A DNA stretch of 64,000 nt from Planctomycetota bacterium (GTDB taxonomy: Bacteria > Planctomycetota > UBA8742 > UBA2392), in contig JADLAK010000018.1 of NCBI GenBank assembly GCA_020848275.1, positions 1 to 64,000 on the forward strand, given 5' to 3'. The position numbers were made by a program, and so were the translations under genes. Shown piece after piece: positions 51,580-60,655 of this stretch (positions are counted from its first letter, which is position 1; the number at the start of each line of letters is the position of its first letter). The notes under the pieces were generated by a model. It had not been told where the DNA came from, did no database searches, and saw nothing but the letters and a program-made list of their open reading frames with translations.

Positions 51580-51933
51580 GCGTTGCAACGTGTATCCTAT
51601 CAGCCTGTGGAAAAATCGAGCAACGCATTGCGCGTGTTGCCCGATTTATGGGCGGAGTAAATGTGGTGTTAAGGCGTCGCCGAACTACCTGGAATTGCAC
51701 AAAACGTGACGCGCCGGAAATGTCTTAAATCGCGCGGAAGTCGTCGCATCGATGCCATTTTTCCACACACATCCGCGGAACATAACTCCTTGTAATATTG
51801 CAATCTCTGACAAGAATTTCGTGAAGGTTAGGCACTTTCGCGCATAACGCACAACGCCGGAATGTATCATCAGGATGTCATTTCTAACCGTCTGTTTACG
51901 CGCCGCGTTTTACACCGAGACGAGAGCACCGAC
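51580..51933. other. divergent intergenic region, AT-rich
   Basis: 354 bases between the rhomboid-like gene and the HD-GYP gene, lower in GC than the rest. It holds an imperfect palindrome TTGTAATATTGCAA (51790-51803). No small gene was supported. The region probably carries promoters for both sides. Confidence 0.4.
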
Positions 51934-53529
51934 ATGAAGGCCGAACTGGTCATCCGTGGCGGAAAACGTGATGGTGAAGTGATCGGCTTGTCGCCGCACG
52001 GGCGCATTACATTCGGGCGCTCGCCGTCGTGCGACCAGCAATTCGTCGAAGAAAATATCAGCCGCACGCACTTTGCGCTCGAGGGCAAGGGCAGCTTTTT
52101 CCTGCTGACGGATTTGCAGTCGTCGGCGGGCACACTCGTCAATGGCAAGAAAGTCGCGTCGAAAATTCTGCACCCCGGCGATTTGATCACCGCGGGCCCG
52201 ATCAGCTTCGATTTCAAGGCGCCCGAGGCGGTCTCGCCGAAGTTGTCGGCGAACAGCGCGATGCTGGTCAACGACCCGGCGATTTCGTCCATCAAGCTCG
52301 AAAAGAATTTCGAAGACGGTTCGTTTGCCCTTGGCGATAACGAAGTCGAGGACAACAGCCCCGCCAACGCACCGGAGCTTCTGGGCCGCGCGCGCAAGGC
52401 GCTGCAGACGATCTACCAGGTCGGCAACCTGATCCACACCGAGGAAAGCCTCGACCGCGTGTGCCACACGATTATGGACGTCGTGATGGACGTGATCAAA
52501 CCGGACCGCGGCTTTTTGGTGATGTACCACCCGGAAGACAAGACGCTGGAGCCGATTGTCGTGCGTCGCCGCCGGCTTACGTCGGGCTCGGCGCGCACCA
52601 GTACGCGCATGCTGCGCGCCGTGGACGACGAGCTGCAATTGTGCAAGCCCGTGGTGTTGTACAGCATCAAGAAGGCGATGGCGGTGATCTCGGGCGAAGT
52701 CTTCCCTGAAACCGGCGACGCCAACAGCAAACACATCCGCAGCGCCATGAGCGTGCCCGTGCGCACCAACACCGACGTCATCGGCGCCGTGTACGTAGAC
52801 AACGTCGACACGGAAGCGCCCTTTGCGGCGCACCACCTCGAACTGCTGGCAGCCATCGGCCGCCAGGCGGGCATTGCCATCCAGCGCGCGCGCTTGTTTG
52901 AGGACATGGAAGGCCTGTTCTATTCGTGCGTGCGCACGCTGGTGAGCAGCATTGAAGCCAAGGACCAATACACGCACGGCCACAGCGAACGCGTGACGGC
53001 CTTTGCCGTCACCATCGCCGAAGAAATGGCGCTGGACGCCGAGACGCTCGACAACGTGCGGCTGGGCGGGCTGCTGCACGACGTCGGCAAAATCGGCGTG
53101 GCGGAAAAGATTCTCACCAAGCCCTCGCGCCTGACGCCGGACGAAATCAAGGTGATTCGCCAGCACCCCGCGCGCGGCGGTGAAATTCTCAGCCACATCC
53201 GCAACATCCCGGGCGTGATTGCGGCGGTGAAACACCACCACGAGATGTACAACGGACTGGGTTATCCCGACGGCCTCTCGGGCCAGGAGATTCCGCAAAC
53301 GGCGCGCATCGTCGCGCTTGCTGATGCCTTCGACGCCATGACGTCGAATCGAAGCTACCGGCGTAATTTCGACGTCGGCGAGGCGGTGGCGGAGTTCACG
53401 CGCTGCTCGGGCGACCAGTTCGACCCGGAAGTGTGCGAAGTGATGATCAAGCTGCTGAAGGAAGGCCGCATTATCCCCTGCAACGAGCTGTTCGCGCGCG
53501 GCATCGACGTCACCAAGAGCATCTATTAA
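51934..53529 (+). CDS. FHA-GAF-HD-GYP signalling protein
   Basis: 531 residues. An N-terminal FHA domain (ITFGRSPSCDQQFVEENISRTHFALEG, SSAGTLVNGKKV), a GAF domain at about 170-330 (SLDRVCHTIMDVVMDVIKPDRGFLVMY ... MSVPVRTNTDVIGAVYVDN) and an HD-GYP domain with His382-Asp383 in LLHDVGKIGV and Gly443-Tyr444-Pro445 in NGLGYPDGLSG. HD-GYP domains hydrolyse cyclic di-GMP. The FHA suggests control by Ser/Thr phosphorylation, as for the sigma-54 activator here. The ATG at 51934 begins the FHA domain. Confidence 0.94.
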   Translation: MKAELVIRGGKRDGEVIGLSPHGRITFGRSPSCDQQFVEENISRTHFALEGKGSFFLLTDLQSSAGTLVNGKKVASKILHPGDLITAGPISFDFKAPEAVSPKLSANSAMLVNDPAISSIKLEKNFEDGSFALGDNEVEDNSPANAPELLGRARKALQTIYQVGNLIHTEESLDRVCHTIMDVVMDVIKPDRGFLVMYHPEDKTLEPIVVRRRRLTSGSARTSTRMLRAVDDELQLCKPVVLYSIKKAMAVISGEVFPETGDANSKHIRSAMSVPVRTNTDVIGAVYVDNVDTEAPFAAHHLELLAAIGRQAGIAIQRARLFEDMEGLFYSCVRTLVSSIEAKDQYTHGHSERVTAFAVTIAEEMALDAETLDNVRLGGLLHDVGKIGVAEKILTKPSRLTPDEIKVIRQHPARGGEILSHIRNIPGVIAAVKHHHEMYNGLGYPDGLSGQEIPQTARIVALADAFDAMTSNRSYRRNFDVGEAVAEFTRCSGDQFDPEVCEVMIKLLKEGRIIPCNELFARGIDVTKSIY

Positions 53530-53538
53530 AAGTGTGGC

Positions 53539-53901
53539 ATGAGCCACCTCGTAACCACGTTTCTCACCTGCCGCGCGATCCTGCAAGAGCAGGGCGAATA
53601 TGTAATCGATCGCGTGGCGCGTCGATTTAGCAACCTGAATTTCAAAGCAAGTGCTTATTTTGAGATCGTCCCCGAAAAGGGTCCGTTGTCTTTTGATGTC
53701 CTGCTTCTCCTGCGTGACGGAGAGGACGAGGTTGTCTGGGGATCGGCTGTGGAACTGGTTTTGATTCAACATTCATCAATTGAATTAACTACAATGATCG
53801 AACCGGAGGACCGCATAGAAAGCGGATCCTATGCGTTAGACCTGCTGATCGATGGCGAGCTTAGGCAAACGCGGCTTCTTTATCTGGATGCTCAGATATG
53901 A
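53539..53901 (+). CDS. hypothetical protein (possibly DUF6941)
   Basis: 120 residues, all beta (VPEKGPLSFDVLLLLRDGEDEVVWG, YALDLLIDGELRQTRLLYL), resembling the DUF6941 family of small beta-sandwich proteins, but the match is uncertain. It starts nine bases after the HD-GYP gene and overlaps the next small gene by four bases (ATGA), so the three form an operon. Confidence 0.55.
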   Translation: MSHLVTTFLTCRAILQEQGEYVIDRVARRFSNLNFKASAYFEIVPEKGPLSFDVLLLLRDGEDEVVWGSAVELVLIQHSSIELTTMIEPEDRIESGSYALDLLIDGELRQTRLLYLDAQI

Positions 53902-54068
53902 AAGAACAACGAAAAATTGTCGGTCATATGACGCTGTCTTATCGTGGCGTTGGTCCCGACGGTCACGGCCCAACGACCGTAAAGAGAGTGCCGCTCTACG
54001 CTGGCCCCGGCTATGAACGGGCCACCGGCACCGGCAAGTCCAAGCGCCAACGCCGCAAGTCGGCCTGA
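53898..54068 (+). CDS. small basic protein
   Basis: 56 residues, basic at the C-terminus (TGTGKSKRQRRKSA), with an SYRGVGPDGHGPT segment. Too short for confident assignment. Support comes from the four-base overlap with the preceding gene and from the intrinsic terminator 17 bases after its stop. Confidence 0.55.
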   Translation: MKEQRKIVGHMTLSYRGVGPDGHGPTTVKRVPLYAGPGYERATGTGKSKRQRRKSA

Positions 54069-54084
54069 ACGACCAAGGATGTTG

Positions 54085-54116
54085 AAACCCGTCGCCTTGG
54101 CGACGGGTTTTTGTTT
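54085..54116 (+). terminator. intrinsic terminator
   Basis: AAACCCGTCGCC / GGCGACGGGTTT, a 12-bp stem with a TT loop and a T-rich tail. Closes the HD-GYP operon. It resembles the cysC terminator in sequence. Confidence 0.75.
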
Positions 54117-54187
54117 GGTAAATCGCTGCGGCGGTGAGCGCGTGTGTTAGCTACAATCGGGTTGTTGCCGGGCATAAGGAGACAGCC

Positions 54188-55057
54188 ATGCCCCGGCCAA
54201 TCTGGAAAGGTCACATCAGTTTCGGTCTCGTCAGCATCCCTGTGGTGCTGATGAACGCCATTTCGCCGCGCCGCGAGCTGCATTTCACCATGCTCGACAA
54301 GCGCGACCACTCGCGCATCAAATACCAGCGCGTCAACGCGACCACCGGCAAGGACGTGCCCTGGCCCGAGATCGTCAAGGGCTACAACACCGGCGACAAT
54401 TTCGTGCTGGTGACCGACAAGGATTTCAAGAACGCCGCCGTCGAGGCGACGCAAACCGTCGACATCCTCGATTTCGTGCAGCAGGACGAAATCGACCGCA
54501 TGTATTACGACAAACCCTTCCACATCGTCCCCGGCAAGAAGGGCGAGAAGGGTTACAGCCTGCTGCGCGAGGTGCTCGAGCGAACTGGAAAGGTCGCGAT
54601 CGGAAAAGTCGTGATTCGCACGCGCGAGCACCTCGCCGCAGTTTTCCCGCACAACGGCGCGCTGGTCTTGAACCTGCTGCGCTTTGACCACGAACTCGTG
54701 AAGTTGAAGGAACTCCATTTGCCTGCGCAAACGCTGAAGCCCATTAAAGTCAGCCCGAAGGAACTCGACGTCGCGAATCAGCTGGTCGAAGCGATGACGA
54801 GCAAGTGGAAGCCCGAAAAGTATCGCGACGAGTACTACGACAAGATGATGAAGTACATTGAGCGCAAGGCCAAGGCCGGCGGTGTGGAAGTGCCTCCAGA
54901 AGAAAAGCCGCAGCGCGAGGCCAAGGTCTACGACATGCTCGACCTGCTCAAGAAGAGCGTGGGCGACAAGCACGCGCGGCCGAAGATCGCCAAGGCCGCG
55001 CAACGCAAACGCGCCCCAGCCCGCAAAGGCAAGCTGCTTCGCATGCACGCGGCGTAA
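54188..55057 (+). CDS. ku: DNA end-binding protein Ku
   Basis: 289 residues of the bacterial Ku family, which binds double-strand break ends for non-homologous end joining with LigD. Landmarks: IWKGHISFGLVSIPVVLMNA, GYNTGDNFVLVTDKDF, IDRMYYDKPFHIVPGKKGEKGYSLL, AIGKVVIRTREHLAAVFP and WKPEKYRDEYYDKMMKYIERKAKAGG. The C-terminus is a basic extension (KAAQRKRAPARKGKLL). A GGAGA ribosome site precedes the ATG. No ligD is in the window. Confidence 0.96.
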   Translation: MPRPIWKGHISFGLVSIPVVLMNAISPRRELHFTMLDKRDHSRIKYQRVNATTGKDVPWPEIVKGYNTGDNFVLVTDKDFKNAAVEATQTVDILDFVQQDEIDRMYYDKPFHIVPGKKGEKGYSLLREVLERTGKVAIGKVVIRTREHLAAVFPHNGALVLNLLRFDHELVKLKELHLPAQTLKPIKVSPKELDVANQLVEAMTSKWKPEKYRDEYYDKMMKYIERKAKAGGVEVPPEEKPQREAKVYDMLDLLKKSVGDKHARPKIAKAAQRKRAPARKGKLLRMHAA

Positions 55058-55058
55058 T

Positions 55059-55080
55059 GTGGCTGCGGTTTCCTAACCGC
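55059..55080 (+). repeat. REP-like hairpin
   Basis: GTGGCT then GCGGTT-TCCT-AACCGC, immediately after the ku stop codon. Confidence 0.55.
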
Positions 55081-55127
55081 AGTCGTGGGCGAGCGGGTAT
55101 ACTCGTGCGGTCAGCAGGGGCGAACCT

Positions 55128-55751
55128 TTGTCCGACTATCCCCATCCGAACCGGAATTTTCCTGCGCCGCCGCGCCGCGGCGACTTCCGTAAGCCGCTGA
55201 AGCGGCTTGCGTTGTCTTGGCTGATTCACTTTCTCGCATATGGCGGCGTCGCGTTACTGATCGGTTTTGTGCTCCAACCTACGGGAGCGTTCGGCTCGCC
55301 GTTTCCCATGCTGTGGGTCTTCCTGGCCGTCGCGTTTTCTGACTGCGTGCAGCCGCTGTCTGAAGTGATGAGCTGGCGGCGGGGATGCATCATTCCGGCG
55401 CTCGCCGACAGTTACGGCATGCCGCTGGGCGTCGCCAAAGCCACGGTCGCGACTGATCGCAAGCCATGCATCGATTGCTGCAAGCTTTATTATGTTGTCG
55501 GTGGTCGTATGAAGACGATCACGGCGCTCGGCATTCCAGCCGGCATGCAAGTCCGGCCCGGGGACATCGTGTGGATTATTGAGCCCGTTTGGTGGGGGAC
55601 GCCGCGTATCGTTTCCGGTGTCAACCTCGACGGAACCGCCGTGCCGCAGCCGACCGCCGAAGACCGCAAATGGTTGCTCGACGCCATCGCCGAAGCGCAG
55701 CACGCCGCCCCAACGCCAGCACCGGCAAACAAGACCGTCACCGCCTCTTGA
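55128..55751 (+). CDS. membrane protein of unknown function
   Basis: 207 residues from a TTG start with AGGGG upstream. Two hydrophobic segments (LIHFLAYGGVALLIGFVLQ and FPMLWVFLAVAFSDCVQPL) are followed by a soluble part with RKPCIDCCKLYYVVGGRMK, whose cysteines might bind metal, and an Ala/Pro-rich tail. No family recognised. It sits between ku and recA. Confidence 0.55.
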   Translation: MSDYPHPNRNFPAPPRRGDFRKPLKRLALSWLIHFLAYGGVALLIGFVLQPTGAFGSPFPMLWVFLAVAFSDCVQPLSEVMSWRRGCIIPALADSYGMPLGVAKATVATDRKPCIDCCKLYYVVGGRMKTITALGIPAGMQVRPGDIVWIIEPVWWGTPRIVSGVNLDGTAVPQPTAEDRKWLLDAIAEAQHAAPTPAPANKTVTAS

Positions 55752-55799
55752 GAAGCATTGTACGTCCGTTAGCATACGCCGACCGCTCGGAGAACACTC

Positions 55800-56873
55800 A
55801 TGGCCGTTAAAGATGAAGCCGCCGCACGCCGTCTGCAGGCCGTCGACATGGCCCTGGCGCAGATCGAGAAATCCCACGGCAAGGGCTCGCTGATGAAGCT
55901 TGGCGACCGCCCGGCCATTGAAATCCCGGGTATCACCACGGGCGTGCTTTCGATCGACCTCGCGCTCGGCGGCCGCGGGGTGGCGCGCGGGCGCATTACC
56001 GAAATCTACGGGCCGGAATCCAGCGGCAAGACCACGCTGGCGCTGCACGTCGTCGCCAACGCCCAGCGGCTGGGCGGGCTTGCGGCGTACATCGACGCCG
56101 AACACGCGCTCGACCCGGCCTATGCCAAGGCGTTGGGCGTGGACATAGACAACCTTTACGTCAGCCAGCCCGACAGCGGCGAGCAGGCGCTCGACATCTG
56201 CGAAACGCTGGTCCGCAGCAACGCGTTCGACACGATCGTGGTCGACTCCGTTGCGGCGCTGGTGCCCAAGAGTGAACTCGAGGGCGACATGGGCGACGCG
56301 CAGATGGGTTCGCAGGCGCGCCTGATGAGCCAGGCGATGCGCAAGCTGACCGCGGCGGTTTCGCGCGCACACACCGCGCTGATTTTCATCAACCAGATCC
56401 GCATGAAGATCGGCGTGATGTTCGGCAACCCTGAAACCACGACGGGCGGCAATGCTTTGAAGTTCGCGGCGTCGGCGCGCGTGGAAGTGCGCCGTGCGGC
56501 GCCGATCAAAGTCGGCGACGCGGTCGTGGGCCACGAGACCAACGTCAAGATCGTCAAGAACAAGCTCGCGCCGCCGTTCAAGGTCGCGCACGTGGAGATG
56601 ATTTTTGGCGAGGGAATTTCGCGGCTGGGCGACCTGCTTGAGCTCGGCGCGCAAAGCGGCGTGGTGAAACGTTCGGGCGCGTGGTGGATTTACGGGCAGA
56701 CCAAGCTTGGCCAGGGCAAGGACAACGCCAAGCAATTCCTGCGCGAGAACGCGGACATCGAAAAGCAGCTCGACAAGGAAATCCGCGAGGCGCTGGCGAT
56801 GAACACTGCGAGCGGTGAACGGCAAGAAGCCAAAGCCGAAAGCAAAACGCCGGAACACAGCGGCAAACGTTAG
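55800..56873 (+). CDS. recA: recombinase RecA
   Basis: 357 residues, the normal length. RecA forms filaments on single-stranded DNA, drives strand exchange and triggers LexA cleavage. Walker [10 protein letters not shown] at residues 71-79, [20 protein letters not shown], the DNA-binding loop region [22 protein letters not shown], and [29 protein letters not shown]. The start with [11 protein letters not shown] nearby is standard. It is followed by word-palindrome H and then alaS, a neighbourhood seen in several phyla. Confidence 0.98.
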   Translation: MAVKDEAAARRLQAVDMALAQIEKSHGKGSLMKLGDRPAIEIPGITTGVLSIDLALGGRGVARGRITEIYGPESSGKTTLALHVVANAQRLGGLAAYIDAEHALDPAYAKALGVDIDNLYVSQPDSGEQALDICETLVRSNAFDTIVVDSVAALVPKSELEGDMGDAQMGSQARLMSQAMRKLTAAVSRAHTALIFINQIRMKIGVMFGNPETTTGGNALKFAASARVEVRRAAPIKVGDAVVGHETNVKIVKNKLAPPFKVAHVEMIFGEGISRLGDLLELGAQSGVVKRSGAWWIYGQTKLGQGKDNAKQFLRENADIEKQLDKEIREALAMNTASGERQEAKAESKTPEHSGKR

Positions 56874-56880
56874 GAAACAA

Positions 56881-56945
56881 CTTACACGGATGGGCAGGAT
56901 AGACAGGATAAAGCCAATCCTGTTGATCCTGTCCATCCGTGTAAG
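56881..56945. repeat. word-palindrome H between recA and alaS
   Basis: CTTACACGGATGGGCAGG-type left arm (56881-56909) and its complement (56916-56945), six bases apart. By hand 26 of 29 match. This is the best-paired member and could also end the recA transcript. Confidence 0.7.
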
Positions 56946-57120
56946 CTTTTAATTGGTTTGGCGGTTTGGCGTTTTGACGGTATTAATGTGTGCATGAAAC
57001 GCGCGACGAATATTTCTGGTTGGAGCGCCGAGCGGCGAGCTAGATAGCGGCAAACGCTATCGTCCTGCCGTCGGCGGGACAATTTATACGACCGCTCGCT
57101 GAGCAATCTGGAAGACCAAC

Positions 57121-60100
57121 ATGAGTACCGTCAATCACATCGAAGTGCGTGATCGTTTTTTGAAGTTCTTTGACCGCAAATTCCGCGAATGGGCCAAAGC
57201 CAAGGGCGAGGACCCGGCCAAGCTGCCGCAGATGATCCTGCCGGCATATTCGCTCGTGCCCGATGACCCGTCGACGCTCTTTACCACGTCCGGGATGCAT
57301 CAATTTAAGGATGACTTCACCGGTAACTTAAAACATGGAACCAAGCGCGCGACGACGTGCCAGAAGTGCATGCGCACGCCCGACCTCGAGAACGTCGGCA
57401 AGACCGCGCGCCATCACACGATGTTCGAGATGCTCGGCTTTTTCTCGTTCGGTGATTACTTCAAGAAGGAAGCGATCGCCTGGATCTGGGAGTTCTACAC
57501 CGTCGAGATGAAGCTGAGCAAAGACAAGCTGCGCATCAGCGTCTATCAGGACGACAACGAAGCCTACGAACTCTGGGCCAAGCTCGAACCGTCGCTCAAG
57601 CAGAAGAACTGGATCTATCGCTTTGGCGAGAACGACAATTTCTGGCCCGCAGGTTCGCCCTCGCAAGGCCCCAACGGCGTGTGCGGCCCGTGCAGCGAAA
57701 TTTTCTATGACCTCGGCGCGAGTTATGACAAACCCACGCTCAATGGAGCGGACGACCCGAGCAACAACGGCGACCGTTTCATGGAAATCGGCAACATCGT
57801 TTTTACGCAGTTTGAACGCAGCGGCCCGATTCCCGGCAAAGGCACGCTGACGCCGCTTCCTGCGAAAAACATCGACTTCGGTGGGGGTCTCGAACGCCTG
57901 ATTGTCGCGCTCGAGAACGTACCGACGACGCTCGACACCAGCCTGTTCACGCCCGTACGCGAAAAAATGCGCGCGCTGCTCGGCAAACCCGCGCCGCAAG
58001 TCGGCGGCGACGAAAACGTGCGCGAAAAGCGCATCGCCGATCACATTCGCGCTTCAACGTTCCTGATTGCCGACGGCGTGGTACCCAGCAACGAAAAGCA
58101 GGGCTACGTGCTGCGCCGCGTGCTGCGCCGCGCCTATCGCGACGGCAATAAACTTGGTTTTAAAGGCCCGTTCTTGCACAAGCTGGCGCGGCCGATTATC
58201 GACACGTTCGGCGATGTGCCGGATTACCGCAACCTGAAGGAAAATCCTGCGGCCATCGAAGGGGCGATCAAGCAGGAAGAAGAAGCCTTCGACAAAGTGC
58301 TCGCCCGCGGCCTCGAAAAGGTCAACGCGCTAATCGCCGATCTCAAGAAGCGCGGCCAGAAGGTTCTCGACGGCGCGCTCGCGTTTGATCTGCACTCGAC
58401 CTACGGCCTGCCCGTGGACGTCACACGTGACGAACTCACTGAAGCGGGTTTCACGCTAGACGAACCCGGCTTTGAAGCCGCGTTCGACAAGTTCCGCGAA
58501 GACAGCCGCAAAGCCGGCGGATTCAGCGGCGAGGTTTTCGACAAGGGCTGGTTCGCGCAGCTCAAGGCCAAGGCCAGGCCGACGGAATTCCTGGGGTACC
58601 AGACTTCGCGCGCCGCGGGCAACGTCGTCGGCATTTCGCACAACGAAAATCTGGTCGATTACATCCGCGAAGGCAGCACGGCGACCGTGATCCTCGACAA
58701 GACGCCGTTCTACGGCGAATCGGGCGGCCAGGTCGGCGACAGCGGTGTTTTGCAACTGCCCGGCGGCAAATTCATCGTTGCCGATACCAAGAAGAAGGAA
58801 GATTACATCCTTCACGTCGGCAAACTCGAAAGCGGCAAGCTGTCCACGAGCGACACAGTCGAGGCGATTGTCGACGATGCCCGCCGCACGCAGATTCGCG
58901 CCAATCACTCGGCGACGCACCTCATGCATGCGGCGTTACGCAAAGTCCTGGGCGAACACGTCGTCCAGCGCGGCAGCGAAGTTGCGTCCGACCGCCTGCG
59001 CTTCGATTTCACGCACACCAAACCGGTGAGCTGGGACGAGCGCCGCGAAATCGAGCGCATCGTCAACGAGCAGATCGTCCACAACGCCGACGTCTGCACC
59101 GACATCATGTCGCCCGACAAAGCCCGCGAAGCCGGCGCCATGGCGCTATTCGGCGAAAAGTACGGCGATCGCGTCCGCGTTTTGAGCATGGGCAGCATGT
59201 CGGACGTCCCGTCCGACGGTAGCGCGGGCTTCCAGCCCGCAAAGGGCGCATTGGACATCCGCGACCGCGGTTACCTGCCCCATTGGGAGAAGCTCGGGGC
59301 AACATATTTCGTCACCTTTCGTCTCGATGATTCACTTCCCGAAAGCGTCAGGAAGGCTCTTGAGTTCGAGCGCAAGGACATTGTGCTGACCGCCGAGCAA
59401 GTTGGCAGGCCCCTGTCGGAATCTGAATTGGATCGACTCGACCATCTGTATTCGGAAAAGATGGAGGATGTCCTCAATGCCGGCCATGGGGCGTGCCACT
59501 TACGCCGCGCCGATTGCGCGAAAATCGTTTCTGACGCATTCAAACACTTCGACAAAAAACGGTACGACCTCTTCGCGTGGGTGGTTATGCCCAATCACGT
59601 CCACGTAGTGTTTTGCCCCTATGACGGTGAAAAGCTTGCCGACATCATGCACTCGTGGAAATCATTTACTGCAAAGGAGTGCAACAAAGTCCTGGGTCGT
59701 GAAGGAATCTTCTGGCAACCGGAGTATTTCGACCGGCTGATTCGCAACAAGGCAGAGTTCGCCAGGAAAGTCACGTACGTCGAACAGAACCCTGTTGTGG
59801 CCAAATTAGGGAATTGGGATTGGGTCTGGACGTTCGAAATGCAAGCGGCCGGGACGGCCGCGCTACCTGCGGGCCAGAGGCCCGCGAATTCCGAGACGCC
59901 TGCAACACCTGCGGGCCTGAGGCCCACATCACGTGCGGCCGAGACGGCCACATCACAACGTCCGTTCTCGCGCGAACTTTGCGGCGGCACGCACGTCCGC
60001 CGCACGGGCGACATCGGTTTGTTCAAGATTGTGAGTGAAGGCTCATCGGCGGCCGGCGTGCGGCGTATCGAAGCCGTGACCGGCATGCGCGCGGTGAATG

Positions 60101-60615
60101 CTATGCAGGCGGAATCGGACGTGATCGCGCAACTCGGCGCGTTGCTGAAAACGCCGCCGGACAAAGTCCTGGCGCGGGTTGAGGCCATGCAGAAGGAAAA
60201 CCGCGAGCTGAAATCCGCGGGCCCGAAATCGGCCGGGATCGACGCCGGGGCGCTGGAAAAACTCCGCACCGGGGCGCAAACGGTTGGCGGCGCGAAGGTT
60301 ATCGTTGCAGAACTTCCGGTGGGGGATGCCGCCGAGTTATTGACAATCATGGAGTCTCTGCGCCAAGATGCTCCGCCCCACGCGGTTCTGTTGGGCGGTA
60401 AGGCGGAAGACAAGGCCATGTTGGTCGTGGGTTTTTCGCCTGAACTGGTCAAACGCGGCCTTCACGCGGGCAAGCTTATCGGCGAAATCGCCAAGCTTGT
60501 CGGCGGCGGCGGCGGCGGCAAGCCGGAGCATGCACAGGCCGGCGGCAAGAACCCGCAGGGGCTGCCCGAGGCGTTGAAGCTGGGGCAGGAACGAATTTTG
60601 AAGGCATTGTCGTAG
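57121..60615 (+). CDS. alaS: alanyl-tRNA synthetase with nested RAYT transposase
   Basis: 1164 codons in one frame. Residues 1-691 and 949-1164 form a complete AlaRS: FTTSGMHQFKDDF, TCQKCMRTPDLENVGKTARHHTMFEMLGFFSFGDYFK, the class II core, the editing-site HSATHLMHAAL, then LCGGTHV (Cys954, His958) and the C-terminal domain. Between VLSMG (to 691) and FSRELCGGTH, about 257 residues (59194-59964, a multiple of three) are foreign: a RAYT-type Y1 transposase and REP-encoded linkers. Without it the protein would be about 907 residues, normal for AlaRS. The stop codon TAG belongs to a REP GTAG. Whether the protein still edits or charges tRNA cannot be told. Confidence 0.93.
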   Translation: MSTVNHIEVRDRFLKFFDRKFREWAKAKGEDPAKLPQMILPAYSLVPDDPSTLFTTSGMHQFKDDFTGNLKHGTKRATTCQKCMRTPDLENVGKTARHHTMFEMLGFFSFGDYFKKEAIAWIWEFYTVEMKLSKDKLRISVYQDDNEAYELWAKLEPSLKQKNWIYRFGENDNFWPAGSPSQGPNGVCGPCSEIFYDLGASYDKPTLNGADDPSNNGDRFMEIGNIVFTQFERSGPIPGKGTLTPLPAKNIDFGGGLERLIVALENVPTTLDTSLFTPVREKMRALLGKPAPQVGGDENVREKRIADHIRASTFLIADGVVPSNEKQGYVLRRVLRRAYRDGNKLGFKGPFLHKLARPIIDTFGDVPDYRNLKENPAAIEGAIKQEEEAFDKVLARGLEKVNALIADLKKRGQKVLDGALAFDLHSTYGLPVDVTRDELTEAGFTLDEPGFEAAFDKFREDSRKAGGFSGEVFDKGWFAQLKAKARPTEFLGYQTSRAAGNVVGISHNENLVDYIREGSTATVILDKTPFYGESGGQVGDSGVLQLPGGKFIVADTKKKEDYILHVGKLESGKLSTSDTVEAIVDDARRTQIRANHSATHLMHAALRKVLGEHVVQRGSEVASDRLRFDFTHTKPVSWDERREIERIVNEQIVHNADVCTDIMSPDKAREAGAMALFGEKYGDRVRVLSMGSMSDVPSDGSAGFQPAKGALDIRDRGYLPHWEKLGATYFVTFRLDDSLPESVRKALEFERKDIVLTAEQVGRPLSESELDRLDHLYSEKMEDVLNAGHGACHLRRADCAKIVSDAFKHFDKKRYDLFAWVVMPNHVHVVFCPYDGEKLADIMHSWKSFTAKECNKVLGREGIFWQPEYFDRLIRNKAEFARKVTYVEQNPVVAKLGNWDWVWTFEMQAAGTAALPAGQRPANSETPATPAGLRPTSRAAETATSQRPFSRELCGGTHVRRTGDIGLFKIVSEGSSAAGVRRIEAVTGMRAVNAMQAESDVIAQLGALLKTPPDKVLARVEAMQKENRELKSAGPKSAGIDAGALEKLRTGAQTVGGAKVIVAELPVGDAAELLTIMESLRQDAPPHAVLLGGKAEDKAMLVVGFSPELVKRGLHAGKLIGEIAKLVGGGGGGKPEHAQAGGKNPQGLPEALKLGQERILKALS
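59200..59240 (+). repeat. left REP pair of the RAYT unit
   Basis: Two perfect 7-bp hairpins with TCC loops (59200-59216 and 59224-59240). The second is led by GTAGC at 59219. Confidence 0.75.
59845..59951 (-). repeat. right REP cluster of the RAYT unit
   Basis: Four hairpins: GCGGCCG-GGA-CGGCCGC followed by GCTAC (59845-59866, inverted GTAGC copy), GCGGGCC-AGA-GGCCCGC (59869-59885), GCGGGCC-TGA-GGCCCAC (59911-59927) and GCGGCCG-AGA-CGGCCAC (59935-59951). All are translated as an Ala/Pro/Thr-rich linker. Confidence 0.75.
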
Positions 60616-60635
60616 GGACACGCGGCAGCGTGTCC
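60612..60635 (+). repeat. REP-like hairpin at the alaS stop
   Basis: GTAG followed by GGACACGC-GGCA-GCGTGTCC, a perfect 8-bp stem. The TAG of GTAG is the alaS stop codon. Confidence 0.55.
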
Positions 60636-60655
60636 GCGGAAACCGGAGTCATGCA

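Larger units (their letters stand above)
59194..59964 (+). mobile_element. REP-RAYT unit inserted in frame in alaS
   Basis: REP-associated tyrosine transposase of the Y1/HUH type with its hairpins. Domain residues about 711-905: YLPHWEKLGATYFVTFRL, the HUH pair His826/His828 in MPNHVHVVF, MHSWKSFTAKECNK, GIFWQPEYFDRLIRN with catalytic Tyr869, and TYVEQNPVVAKLGNW. Left end: hairpins TCGGACG-TCC-CGTCCGA and GTAGC-GCGGGCT-TCC-AGCCCGC. Right end: the inverted GTAGC copy and three more hairpins. Internal TTG (59251) after AAAGGG might allow separate translation. Confidence 0.9.

Noticed and set aside
51910..53772. 620-codon minus-strand frame opposite the HD-GYP gene
   Set aside because: Antisense shadow. 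The + strand frame has clear FHA, GAF and HD-GYP motifs.
59194..59964. Intein in alaS
   Set aside because: No N-terminal Cys/Ser splice block, no terminal His-Asn, and the domain is a Y1 transposase, not a homing endonuclease.
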